Shown: piece after piece, positions 12,715 to 23,021 of the stretch
How the letters are laid out: each line of letters opens with the position of its first letter
Numbering within the stretch: the first letter of the stretch is position 1
NCBI GenBank assembly: GCA_037693485.1
Contig: CM075347.1
Location: 138,664,501-138,728,500, forward strand
Source of the DNA: Kitagawia praeruptora
Lineage: Eukaryota > Streptophyta > Magnoliopsida > Apiales > Apiaceae
Direction: 5' to 3'
Length of the DNA stretch: 64,000 nt
The notes under the pieces: model-generated
What the model was told of the DNA's origin: nothing
Database searches by the model: none
What the model saw: only the letters and a program-made list of their open reading frames with translations
Translations under genes and position numbers: made by a program

Positions 12715-13207
12715 TAGGCTGTAAACGAGACGCCCGACTCGGCTCGAGCTCGATTAAATAGTTCGGGCTCGAGCTAGGATTTGACTGAACCATAAAATTT
12801 AAGTTTGGAACTCGGCTCGACACATATGTGATATGTTCGAGCTCGGCTCGAAAGCTCGAATCAATTTCACTAATTATCAACAAAAGCTTGAATTCTTAAG
12901 TTCGGCTCGAGCTCGACTCGATTAATATATAAAAATATTAAATATTTATATAAAATATATAAATAACATAAAAATAATATATAAATAATAATAAATATAA
13001 ATAATATATATAAATAATAAAATATATATAAGCTCGATTAGGCTCACGAGCCATACGAATCGAGTAATATGAAGCTCGAGCTCGGCTCGGTCAACTATTC
13101 GAATAGCTCGAGCTCGAGCTCGGCTCGATTATTATCGAACCAAATTCGAATATTTTACGAGCCGAGCTCGAGTAGCTCACGAACAGTTTGGCTCATTTAC
13201 ACCCCTA
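12715..13207. mobile_element. hAT-type MITE rich in GCTCGAGC palindromes
   Basis: The 493-bp element is bounded by imperfect terminal inverted repeats: TAGGCTGTAAACGAG on the left, and TAGGGGTGTAAATGAG when the right end is reverse-complemented. It is flanked by identical 8-bp copies of GTTCGAAT (12707-12714 and 13208-13215). An 8-bp target duplication is typical of hAT elements. The interior is dense in GCTCGAGCTCGGCTCG units on both arms with an AT-rich centre (12920-13030), so the whole element can fold back. It has no coding capacity. Confidence 0.85.
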
Positions 13208-13383
13208 GTTCGAATATTGGATTATAAAAAAAAAAAAAAAAAAGCGACGGAGTACGTACAAATATGGAGACGGACATGAAATTTAAAAATTTCTTTCATT
13301 TTTTTAAAAATAGAGAAAAAAAAAAGTATATGAAATTATTACTAGATCATTTAAAAAATTCTAAGGCAATAGCCAAAGTATCT

Positions 13384-14606
13384 GAGTAAAAACCCCAAAT
13401 ATCATAATTTAAAAGTAAACAACCCCTAATATCACAATTCAAAAGATTATCCTAAATATCATTCTAAAACATAATATTATGTAGCGTTTCATTTTTTTTA
13501 TTTTTAAAACACTAATGTGTTTCTCGTTTTTGGGGAGGGGAATGCAGGGAACGCCATTGTGGCGTTTGGGGTGTTTTTCAAATTTTTTTTTTCTCCTAAA
13601 TATATATTTGCAAATAGAGTATAATGTTCCTGAGATTATCTCAGGGACTTACCTGAGATCCTTTGCCTAAATTCTTATAAAATATGGGGTGGGCATCTTT
13701 GTAAAATCAGAAATTTTTAATTAGCCCTGCGGGCCCAAGCAAATTTAAAGTATATTTTGTAGGTATCTCAGGAAAAGTTCTCTGAGGTCAATCTCAGGAA
13801 CCTTTTTCTCTTGCAAATAATATTAAAAAAACTTATAATCAAATTTTAGTTAAATATATTTTAAATTTAAAAAATATAATTTTAAATAAATTTAGTGGTT
13901 TAACAATTAACTTTTGGGTTCAACATTTACATTTTGGGTTTTAGAAATACTCAGAACGACGAATAAACCGTATACGAACTTAGGATTTAGGGTTTGAGAT
14001 TTAGGATTGTTTACAACCCTAAATCCTAGACCCTAACTTATCCTGATTTTTAAACACTAACGCGTTTAAAAGGTTTGATATTAGTGTTTAAAAATAAGGC
14101 CGTCGGATTCAGTTTTTAAATTAAAAATTTTTAATTTTATTTTGTATTCCCTTGGGTTTTTATTTTTTGGGGTTTCAAAGGTTAACCTTTGGGTTCAACA
14201 ATTCCATTTTGGTTTTTAAAAATATTTGGAACGACGAATAAATCGTATATATTTAGAAGGAAAAAAACGCTATTTAAAATAGCGTTTTTATTTGGAGTTC
14301 AACGGTTTCCATTTGGGAATATTTCTAAGCACATACAATTAAAATGAACCATCACTCACTAAAAAAAACACTTAAACATTACATAAAGTGGCGTTTTACT
14401 TTTGAAGACAAAGCCTTAACTAGCGTTTCAACCAAAAAACAAAAATAAAAAATGGTAACGCTAAACGCATAAACGTTTAAAGGAAAAAAAAAAGAAAAAA
14501 AATGTTATATTAGAGTTTGTTATGAAGTGATATTTGGGGACAAGTTTTTAAGTTATGATATTTAAGACTATTTACTTTCAAATTGTGGTATATGGAGCCA
14601 ACACCC
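13384..14606. mobile_element. MULE-like foldback element with GCGTT hairpins and telomere-like core
   Basis: The left end ('ccccaaatatcataatttaa' followed by 'aagtaaac') and the right end read in reverse ('ataccacaatttgaaagtaa') form long imperfect inverted arms. The interior holds two copies of a unit 'gacgaataaaccgtatacga' (near 13955; a shorter variant near 14232) and TTAGGGTTT-like runs, shared with the element at 19205-21075. A perfect palindrome AACGCTATTT/AAATAGCGTT lies near 14267-14290 and AACGCCA-TTG-TGGCGTT near 13549-13567. Flanks share AGTATC but no clean 9-bp duplication, so the borders are approximate. A separate 'cctgagat' MITE is nested at 13626-13802. Confidence 0.55.
13626..13802. 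mobile_element. short 'CTCAGG' MITE, copy A
   Basis: The element starts GTTCCTGAGATTATCTCAGG and ends with the inverse, CAATCTCAGGAACC. Its interior contains 'aattagccctgcgggccca'. A second copy with the same landmarks lies at about 32118-32294, so this is a dispersed non-coding family of about 175 bp. Superfamily unknown. Confidence 0.7.
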
Positions 14607-14668
14607 AGTATCCTTCTTATAAGTTTAAAAGAAAATTATTAAATTTATTATTATTCAACTACAATATA

Positions 14669-14982
14669 CTCCCTCCGTCCCGGCCATTTGTTTACATTTG
14701 GTTTGGGCACGGAGACCAAGAATAGTGGGTGTAATATTGTTAAAATAAATGAAGTAGTGGGTGTAATAGTGATTTTATTATTAAAATAAGTGAAGTAGTG
14801 AGTGTAATAGTGATTTTATTGTTAAAATAAGTGAAGTAGTGGGTGTAATAGTGTAAAGTATTGTTAAAATAAGTGAAGTAGTGGGTGTAATAGTGTTAAA
14901 ACTTACTATTTTAGGAAACGTAAAGAATTGGTTGGGACGTCCCAAAAAGGAAAGTGTAAACAATTGGTTGGGACAGAGGGAG
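14669..14982. mobile_element. Stowaway-like MITE with internal tandem repeats
   Basis: Termini CTCCCTCCGTCCC and, inverted, GGGACAGAGGGAG are flanked by TA on both sides (14667-14668, 14983-14984), as in Tc1/mariner-type MITEs. The interior repeats 'gtgaagtagtgggtgtaata' with small variations about four to five times between about 14700 and 14900. It lies about 500 bp past the 3' end of the minus-strand glycosyltransferase gene. Confidence 0.85.
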
Positions 14983-14984
14983 TA

Positions 14985-15481
14985 TCCCCCTACCAACTGC
15001 TCTGCATACGTCATTTAATTATCTAAATAATTGAGTTGATTTCACAAAAATATATGCTCCTAATACATATACAATTGGGCCAAACCATACTCTGTCTACA
15101 GTTTTGGACTTGCAGCTCACTCCAATAAGATTTTGGGTATTGGGGTACACAAAAACTGATTCAGTTATAAAACACAACAATTTGGCATATAAACCAAACA
15201 GAATACATATAAGCTTCTTATGCATCTCTTTCTCTATGAATACAAAAATGTATAATAAAAAAAAACCATGTTATCATGCTAAAAGTTTCTATACATCTAA
15301 GTATCTAACACAAATATTTCCATGAAGACCAAGTCTAGCCAGAAGATTTGTTTAAGTCTACAACCTGTATGTTAGTATGAGATTCGGGAGACCAAGCAAC
15401 AAGAACCTTGTACAAGAGAGAAACAAATACTGAAGTTGAGCAGCTTCCTGATGGATTCATTTTGTGTGTTGGATTCATTTT
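14985..15481. other. 3' flank of BC10-like glycosyltransferase
   Basis: No gene is seen. The part nearest 15481 is probably the 3' UTR of the minus-strand glycosyltransferase, with AATAAA-like A-rich signals around 15250-15265 on the plus strand only. No repeat is recognised. Confidence 0.5.
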
Positions 15482-18172
15482 TCAAAATCCTAAGAATTTT
15501 GGCGCTAAGAGCAGCAAAGGTTCCATCGTACTTGGAGCAAACTTTCTGCCAAAAAGATAACACACTGATGATGGCTGATCATTGTAAGTGCAGTTTTGAC
15601 GTTCCAAGACTCTTTTCATGAATTCCTCTGTGATATCACCTCTTCCGAAGGTGGCAGGGTGAGGTCCGCCCCTTGACCAATCCACCCAAGTGATGCTTCG
15701 ATTTGCTAACATAGTTGGTGCTCGAATTGTAAGCATGGTGGGAAAGTAATGCTCGTCCACATAACATGGTGGTCTACAGAACTCCAAAAATTTTGGATAG
15801 AATTTGTTGTCTTCCACTATGTTGATGGCAAGCTTACGATTGACTTCAAACCATTGTGATCCTTTTCTCCATTCGCTAATGTTCACTTCGGGTAGCATGT
15901 TCTCCTTATAACGTCCTCTTCCATGTGGCCCTGGGTCATCAAATGCACCAATGAAACTATATTTGGATTTCATTAGGTACTGGTAGGCCACAGTGAAATT
16001 GTAGAGCGGAATACAAGACTCTGAGAGGAGAATGAACCATTCGTTTGAGATATCAAGCAAAGCATTAGCAAGAAGTCTTCTCTCAGCATCACACATACTC
16101 ATCCTCCCCCATTCTGATACCTGCCCCAGTGGAAAAGAAGAATCACCGTTCTATTCAAAATAATGAAGAATAATGGTATTATATAATATTCTGCAACTAA
16201 ACACTAAAAAATGAATTTCATAAACAGGCACAACCATGGAAAATTCTGGTCCATGTAGCTGCCTGGTAATAATTAAAAGCTATGGACATGCTCTATCAAA
16301 CTACTGAACAAGAGATCTAGGTTACTTTTTCCATTTTCCAGACACCCACTTAAAGCTTCAAATAAGGTAACATTCTTATTAATTTTTTTCCTTATGCTTT
16401 TCCCTAGATATAATCTTCCTCTACAAATTATAAGTTGCATACAAAACTTCTACAAATCTATTTAAAAGTCTCAGTCATATACTCATATAAACAAATGATA
16501 TCCTAATCTCAGATACTAACCACCAAATCTTGTTCTGTTCTGGTTTCAAAAGGTTCCTATCTATCACATTACACATTCTAGTTTTCCCATGTACAATTAT
16601 CACTTCTTTCACTGATATACTAATCATGGTTTGTTGGCTTGTGCCAACTCAAGTTTTGGCTTGATTGCCAGTTCAAACATGGTTCAAAAGCTTTACAACA
16701 GAAACCTAACACGCAGTCTACAATGCACCTACACTGATCTTGATGTTTTAGGGAGAACAAGATTTATGTTTTTTAAAGCACTCCATTCAAGAACGTAACA
16801 AACTTTTCATGGAAATCATCAAGTCCACAAGCCACTAACTTCTATCGTACTTCTGAAACTGAACACTTCTAAAGAAAGTTACAAGCTGATTCAAATCAAG
16901 ATTTAACAGAGTACCAGAGTCCCACTTCTCTCTTAATGTTGCTAAGCTTCATTGGCAGTTTGGTGTCGGTGAGCCCCTACCAAAATCTATCCTCCAGTCC
17001 AGTCATATATTTTGCTGCTAAGCTAAGCGGACACAGAACAATGCAACTTTTTTCTACTTGTTGTGGCCAATAGATGCATCATGCAATTAATTTAATAATG
17101 GGAAAAACGAAACAAAAAAGGACCACAAAACTAGATGGCATAATGCACTTGAGTCATATTAAGAGATGTTTCTGAATTTAATTTACTCTTATAATAACAA
17201 ATGTGTCCGTGGAAACTAGGGCATATAATGTCAAGACCATTCCTATGATATTTTGCGTCTAAGAAAAGAAAGTCAAACTTAAAACGTAGAGCCGTCTACA
17301 TATGCAGGTAATTTGACTAAGCAATGTTATGCTTTAATATACACCTATCCTATCCTTTTGTATGTAAATGTTGTGAGAACTGAGCTTCCTGTTTCATAGG
17401 ATAGGTGCTACATTCACACAAAGTTTTCATGACTTACTCTTTATTTATGGTCTCGTAACTGTCCAAAAAAGTGCACAAGTATGAGAAGTGAAAAAAGGGA
17501 TAACATTCCATCACAAGTATGGATGATATAACCATTACAAGGCAGTGAATTGTGAAACAAAAGGAAAATCGACCACTGCAAACTTACGTCCGACATTTGC
17601 AATACATTAAACATGTAACTATGAGGAAACTAGTAGACTTGGTACAACCATACCTGGCTAGGTATCTGTCTCTTGTAGAAAATTGATGAAGATGGAAATG
17701 CAGGTTTAAATGATGGCAGGGAATGAACATATATAGAATAAAGCCCGTCATGCCCCTTGAAAAATCTCTCCCAAATAGGTGCCAAAGGCAATGGCCCTTT
17801 GGTCAAGAACATAAATGCAATCTTTGGAACTCTTGTAAATGGATGCTGCTTCCTTTGTGGGGCAAAAGATGCCCGCCATAAAAGCTCACTATCATTCATA
17901 TTGTGCAACAAATTAGATGGAGGTTTGATCCAACGATCTAAACTAAGAGGCTCTTCAATGCACGACAGGAAACTAGTCCTTGACATGTTTGTCACAAATA
18001 TGCTCTGCCCTCCAAAATGCCGGATGAGAGAAATGGTAACAGCCGAAAAGATGAAACATAAAATCAGAAACAGCACGAGTAATTTGAAGAGCCTGTGTGG
18101 CATAACTCTAGATTGGTTGGCTTTAACAGTAGGATTCTTGCCTTCCTCCAAGGCAGAACCCCTTGATTGCAT
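15482..18172 (-). CDS. BC10-like glycosyltransferase (DUF266, Core-2/I-branching enzyme family), two exons
   Basis: Members are type II Golgi or endomembrane proteins linked to cell-wall polysaccharide or arabinogalactan biosynthesis; rice BC10 is the named relative. Exon 1 is 17654-18172 and exon 2 is 15482-16120, in phase 0, giving 385 residues, full length for the family. The intron is 1533 bp (donor CAG|GTATGG, acceptor GGGGCAG|GTATCA). Seen in order: a short cytosolic tail, a transmembrane anchor at about residues 26-50 (LVLFLILCFIFSAVTISLI), then KIAFMFLTKGPLPLAPIWER, IYVHSLP, WGRMSMCDAERRLLANAL, LLSESCIPLYNF, GAFDDPGPHGRGRY, CYVDEHYFPTML and TWVDWSRGGPHP. I chose the MQSRGSALEEGKNPT start by family resemblance; an in-frame ATG ten codons upstream (18202) is possible. 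Sequence near 18210 and 19055 hints at a 5' UTR intron. Confidence 0.9.
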
Positions 18173-19195
18173 TTTGACAAACCACGCTTTAATAATGTTC
18201 ACCTTCTAGATATTTCACTTTCTATCAAATCAAATCCAGAGAAACACCCTTTTATCATTCAACACAATCTGCATTCACAGGGAAAAAAATAATAATTCAA
18301 ACTTACACACTGACAATCGTTAAAATTCTCACTTGCATTACACAAAGCAAATTACGAACCATGATCCAGAATCACAATAAGGGTGACTAAAAATTTGAAA
18401 TCTACCCATAATTGCCAACTAGCAATATCCATTCAAAATCACAATAGCACAATAGGAAACAAATCAAATCCTAACCTTTTTTAAATCTACCTCATTTTCT
18501 TGGGGAAAAAAGTCCCAACTAGCAAAATATGCATTCAAATCATAACTATTTACATAAAAGCACATGATCACAAGCTATATATCAACAAAAACTGATCACA
18601 AACTTTCATGCTTACATGTTTCTTACTCAATATTGAATCAGTAAAAAAAAAAACAAGAATTTAACCCACATACCATGAAAAGTAAAACTGCAGTAGATCC
18701 ACAAAGTGAAATTTGGCTATTAGAAATTCTTGAATTTCACCAATTTCAACCTACTAAAAAACTCAAAATGTTAGTCAAAATATTAACAACTTAATTATAG
18801 AAAATATATATGAATCAAAGGGGTGTCCAAAACAGTAGGAAAAGAAAAAGGGTGTTGAAATTGAGGAGAAACAAGGAGATCTATGGAATGTTGAAGCATA
18901 TAGTATATAAGCACACATAGTATACATACATACACGTGTATGTATAGGTATGTAAAATATGATAGACAGAGGAGTATTTAATATGAACACGTCTTTGATC
19001 ACAACATACACGCAGGCAGGACAGAGAGAGAAGTGAAGACTTACAAGAGTTTGGTTTGTCGGGTAGTCCTCCTGGTACGTTACAACTTACAGCGGAGAGA
19101 TATGTGTGCACTTGTGTTTTACTTATTTGTTTCTTTTTCTTTTTATTTTTTATGTTCACTTTATTGTAAAGTTTGTTAGCATTTCTTTCTTGTTA
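18173..19195. other. 5' region and promoter of BC10-like gene
   Basis: No coding region is seen. On the minus strand a donor-like CTTGTAAGT near 19047 and an acceptor-like TATCTAG near 18208 could bound a 5' UTR intron of about 0.84 kb. A run of ATACATACATA lies near 18917-18930. Assignment of a transcription start is not possible from sequence alone. Confidence 0.4.
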
Positions 19196-19287
19196 TTTTA
19201 ATTTGAAAAAATATCAAAATATACTACTTTTGAGAATCCAATACCCAAAATACCTACAGATGGAACACACCCCTTTCTATCCACTGA

Positions 19288-19340
19288 ATACGCATGTGCA
19301 ACATGCGTACTCCTCACACACATGTGCACAATGCGTACTC
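19288..19340. repeat. left array of ACGCATG hairpins
   Basis: Two short imperfect palindromes with the stem ACGCATGT/ACATGCGT lie in tandem. The first (tacgcatgtgcaacatgcgta) is near perfect; the second (cacatgtgcacaatgcgta) is diverged. The stem family recurs near the other end of the element at 20788-20992. Confidence 0.7.
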
Positions 19341-20787
19341 TTCTTTATGAATGAAAATGTTGTGTTGGTCAGGTCAGGCCAGGTTATAAACAATATGAAC
19401 TACATGCATTAGACAAATGCGTGGTCTTCTTCCCTTCTTTTTTTTATAGGTCATCGGATTCAATTTTTTTATTAAAATTTTAAATTCAATTTTAAATAAA
19501 TTGCTACTAAGTGATGGAACAGATTGGTGGGAAAAAAAAATAAAACCAAAAAACTAAGTGGTGGAACAGATTGGTGGAAAAGAAGACTGGTGGAAACAAA
19601 AAAAATTAAGTGGTGGAAAAGAAGACTGGTGGAAACAAAAATAAAATCAAAAAACTAAGTGGTGAGATTGGTGGAAAAGAAAATAAATTGAATGGTGTTG
19701 ACTTGGTCAACTGGTGGAAAAATTTGGACCTCACTAAAATAAATTTTAAAATTTAAAAAAAATACATTTTTAATTAAATATAGGGTTCAACAATTAACTT
19801 TTGGGGTTTAACGTTTCCATTTTGGTTTTTAAAAATATTCAGAACGAAGAATAAACCGTATACGAACTTAGGGTTTAGGGTTGTAAAGGATTGTTTACAA
19901 TCCTAAACCCTAGACCCTAAACCCTAACATATTCTGAACGTTTAAAAATCAGGCCGCCGGATTCAATTTTTTTATTAAAATTTTATCTGTATTCCTCAGG
20001 ATTTCAACGGTTAACCTTTGGGGTTCAACAGTTCCATTTTGGGTTTAGAAATATTCGGGACGACGAATAAACCGTTACGAACTTAGGATTTAGAGTTTGG
20101 GCCTAACCCCTAACTTATCCTGATTTTTAAACGCGTTAGCGTTTAAAAATCAGGCCGCCGGATTCAATTTTTTTATTAAAATTTTAAATTTTATCTGTAT
20201 TCCCTCAGGAGTTCAATGGTTAACCTTTGGGGTTCAACAGTTCCATTTTGGATTTAGAAATATTCGGAACGACGAATAAACCGTATACGAACTTAGGGTT
20301 TAGGGTTGTTTGGGTAACCCCTGAATACCCAACTGTACCATGCGTATTAAATAAATTCAGTTGCTACTAAGTGGTGGAACAGATTGGTGGGAAAAAAAAA
20401 CCAAAAAACTAAGTGGTGGAAAAGATTGGTGGAAACAAAAATAAAACAAAAAAAATTAAGTGGTGGAAAAGAAGACCGGTGGAAACAAAAATAAAACCAA
20501 AAAACTAAGTGGTGAAATAGATTGGTGGAAAAAAAAAAAATTGAATGGTGCTAACTTGGTCAACTGGTGGAAAATTTTGGACCTCATTAAAATAAATTTT
20601 AAAATTAAAAAAAACATTTTTAATTAAATTTAGGGGTTCAACAATTAACTTTTGGGTTTAACGTTTCCATTTTGGGTTTTAAAATATTCGGAACGAAGAA
20701 TAAACCGTATACGAACTTAGGATTTAAGGTTTAGGATTATCAAATTCAAAATTTTGCTAAAAAAAGTGAAATTCAAAATTATTGAAC

Positions 20788-20992
20788 CATACGCATGCTA
20801 CCAATGCGTTGTCCATTTGACAAAGAAACTTACCAATGAGCTATATGCATTGGTACAATGCGTGGGTTTATTTTATATTTAAAAAAAAAATACACGCATG
20901 TTGTACATGCGTGGTCTACTTCAAAAAAAAAAACAAAGAACACGCATGTGAGACATGCGTGTACTGTGTACGCATGTGACACATGCGTGTTC
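20788..20992. repeat. right array of ACGCATG hairpins
   Basis: Five palindromes of the type ACGCATG-n-CATGCGT occur in about 200 bp: near 20788, 20847, 20892, 20940 and 20969. Stems are nearly constant (ACGCATGT/ACATGCGT) and loops vary (gag, gac, tgta and others). Some have one decayed arm, for example GCATTGGTACAATGCGT. Confidence 0.75.
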
Positions 20993-21119
20993 CGTGGGTA
21001 AAAAGGGCAGATGTTTCTCCCGGTAGATATTTTGGACAACTGAAATTAAATGGTGGATATTTTGGTTTTTCACCCTTTTAATTTTAATATACTGTATACA
21101 CATCATAATTGAGATACTA

Positions 21120-21389
21120 CTCCCTCTGTCCCATCCATTTCTTTACACTTTCCTTTTTGAGATGTCCCATCCAATTCTTTACATTTCTAAACTTTCCTAA
21201 TATAGTAAAGTTTTATAATTTAAAAATCAACTTCATCCACTACTTTCCTCCACTAACTCATTTAATACATTATAAAGTGATGGGTCCTACAACTTTACTC
21301 ATTATTCCTACTTCTTTCCTCCTTCTTTGTATTTTTTCTTGGTCTCCGTGCCCAAACCAAATGTAAACATTTGGTTGGGACGAAGGGAG
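21120..21389. mobile_element. Stowaway-like MITE
   Basis: Termini CTCCCTCTGTCCC and, inverted, GGGACGAAGGGAG are flanked by TA (21118-21119 and 21390-21391). It shares 'ttggtctccgtgcccaaacc' with the MITE at 14669-14982 in the opposite orientation. It is 270 bp and non-coding. Confidence 0.85.
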
Positions 21390-21814
21390 TACAAAATACT
21401 GCTTTTATCCAATCTATACTATTATATAAAAGCCGAAACATTAAAAGTTTGGTTGGTTGGTACCTTTTGATTTTACTTATTTACCCTTACTTAATTACAG
21501 ATAAAATCTTTTTTTATATTTTATCTAATTAAAATTTTTGCTTTACTAATCAATTTCCTTTTTCAGGTTAAACATGTTACCTTTTCTTTTCTTTTTAATA
21601 ACTAAGCAGTTTCATTTTTCAGGTAAAATATAATATATTTTATATTGTATCTTACTAAAAAGCATATTATAATTACTATTAACTAATTAATTAATTTTTC
21701 ATTCAAATTATCTTTTCTCTTTTCTCTAACTAAAATATCTTTTTTTTCAATTATATCACGGGTTACCTTTAAAAATCTTCTTTTATATTTTATTTAACTA
21801 AAATAATGGAATCT

Positions 21815-22988
21815 TGATATGGGCTAAAAATAAGCCCTAAAAACACATTTAATGTGGCATTAATTAGACCCGGCATGGTCCAAACGTGGGGCCCATTAAT
21901 AAGGTCAAAAGCCCTAATTTAATATTAATTTCGTAATTAATATTAGGGGTGATAAAACAGCTCAGATTTGTATTCTTTGTTCTTGAATTCTTTAACTCAT
22001 GATTTGTGGTTTTAATATATATTTTGTTTATTTAATCATGAGAAGTTAATCCTTTATCCAAGAGTTGGGTAGTATTCATTGATGAATTGAGTTTGTGTGA
22101 TTAATTGTGATTCTCTTAATTTGTTAATCTGTCATTGAGGGCTTAATACAATTAGAAGAGTAGCTAACTTTTAATTGCATATCTAGGGATTATAACGAAT
22201 CGGGAGATGAGTTGTAGTTCTAATACATGACATGATAGACATAATTTAATTATTGAATCGGGAGATTAATATGAGAATTGTGAAACTGTTAATCCTTGGC
22301 TTAAATAGTTTATGATTATACTTTGATTGACCATGGGAGTGGCGATTAGGGGATGATTGTAGGCATTATGAATTACCTTGGGAGAGGAATTTATAAACTT
22401 TAGAAGGATTGTTTTTAACTAACAAGAGACACAAATTAGACATTCTTGGTAGTCAATTGAAGAACCCCAAAGCTTGGATTGTTTCTTTCATACTTATTAT
22501 TTAGATATTATTTGTTTATTTGTTTAATTTAGTTGTTAGATATAATCCATTATTCTATTCTTCCACACTTCTGAATTGCAAGAGATAAAAGACTTGAGAT
22601 TGGCATTGATATCAGTCCTTCCCTGTGAACGAACACATAGCAATAAGAGTCAAATAAGGATATAACTCCTGCCTGACTTATCCTCCAAGGTACCTAAATC
22701 AACATGGAAACTGACTCCTACAAGGAAGGAGTCTAAAACCTTCCTAGAGGAGGTGCCTTGCCCACCAAGTCACCTACTCCTACCATAATTCCTAGGCTTC
22801 TCAGCCTATATAAAGGGCCTGACCCCTCATTCTCAGAACGACATCTTGGCTTGATTCTCTTATGCAGAGATACGTAGGCATCTTGTGAGGACTGATTTAG
22901 TCACGAAACACAAGTGCAGCCATTAAAGCTCGAAGCTCACCCAAACCCTAGCATTTAATTCACAAAGCTCAGTTTTTTATCCACAACA
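21815..22988 (+). repeat. left LTR of Tat-like element (carries 675-bp insertion)
   Basis: The LTR is 1174 bp against 499 bp for the right LTR. Outside 21966-22640 the two are almost identical, including the promoter-like 'tatataaagggcctgacc' shared by both. It ends just before the primer-binding site. Confidence 0.9.
21966..22640. mobile_element. 675-bp insertion inside left LTR, resembling the end of another LTR element
   Basis: The segment is missing from the right LTR, where CAGCTCAG joins CAATAAGAG directly. The text 'accatgggagtggcgatta', 'accccaaagcttggattg' and the closing 'tccctgtgaacgaacac' resemble the final part of an Athila-type LTR (compare 'tctctgtgggatcgactctg' in the LTR ending at 49811). 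No target-site duplication longer than AG is seen. It may be a fragment brought in by recombination or conversion, or gained during reverse transcription by template switching. Confidence 0.6.
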
Positions 22989-22990
22989 TT

Positions 22991-23008
22991 TGGCGCCGTC
23001 TGTGGGAA
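22991..23008 (+). promoter_or_regulatory. primer-binding site of Tat-like element
   Basis: TGGCGCCGTCTGTGGGAA lies two bases after the LTR end and has the form of a plant Ty3/gypsy tRNA primer site starting TGG. I do not assign the tRNA with certainty. Confidence 0.75.
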
Positions 23009-23021
23009 AACAACATCAACC

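Larger units (their letters stand above)
19205..21075. mobile_element. MULE-like foldback element with ACGCATG hairpin arrays
   Basis: The 1871-bp element is flanked by identical 9-bp copies of TTTTAATTT (19196-19204, 21076-21084), the length expected for Mutator-like elements, although the sequence is AT-rich. The left end (gaaaaaatatcaaaatata) matches the reversed right end (gggtgaaaaaccaaaatatc), and the similarity continues inwards through 'caaaatacctacagatggaa' against 'caaaatatctaccgggagaa'. Both subterminal zones hold ACGCATG...CATGCGT hairpins. The centre is built of diverged tandem units with TAAGTGGTGGAACAGATTGG, GACGAATAAACCGTATACGA (about four copies) and telomere-like CCCTAAACCCTAA runs. 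No transposase is present. Confidence 0.65.

Noticed and set aside
12353..12883. 176-codon minus-strand frame over the arabinogalactan peptide leader and hAT MITE
   Set aside because: It runs through the (CT)n leader, the TATA region and the MITE; composition is low complexity and the 65-residue AG-peptide in another frame has a clear three-part design.
20921..21106. His/Cys-rich frames (THVSHAY, HACLTCV) in the 19.2-21.1 kb element
   Set aside because: They are translations of the ACGCATG hairpins, not zinc fingers.
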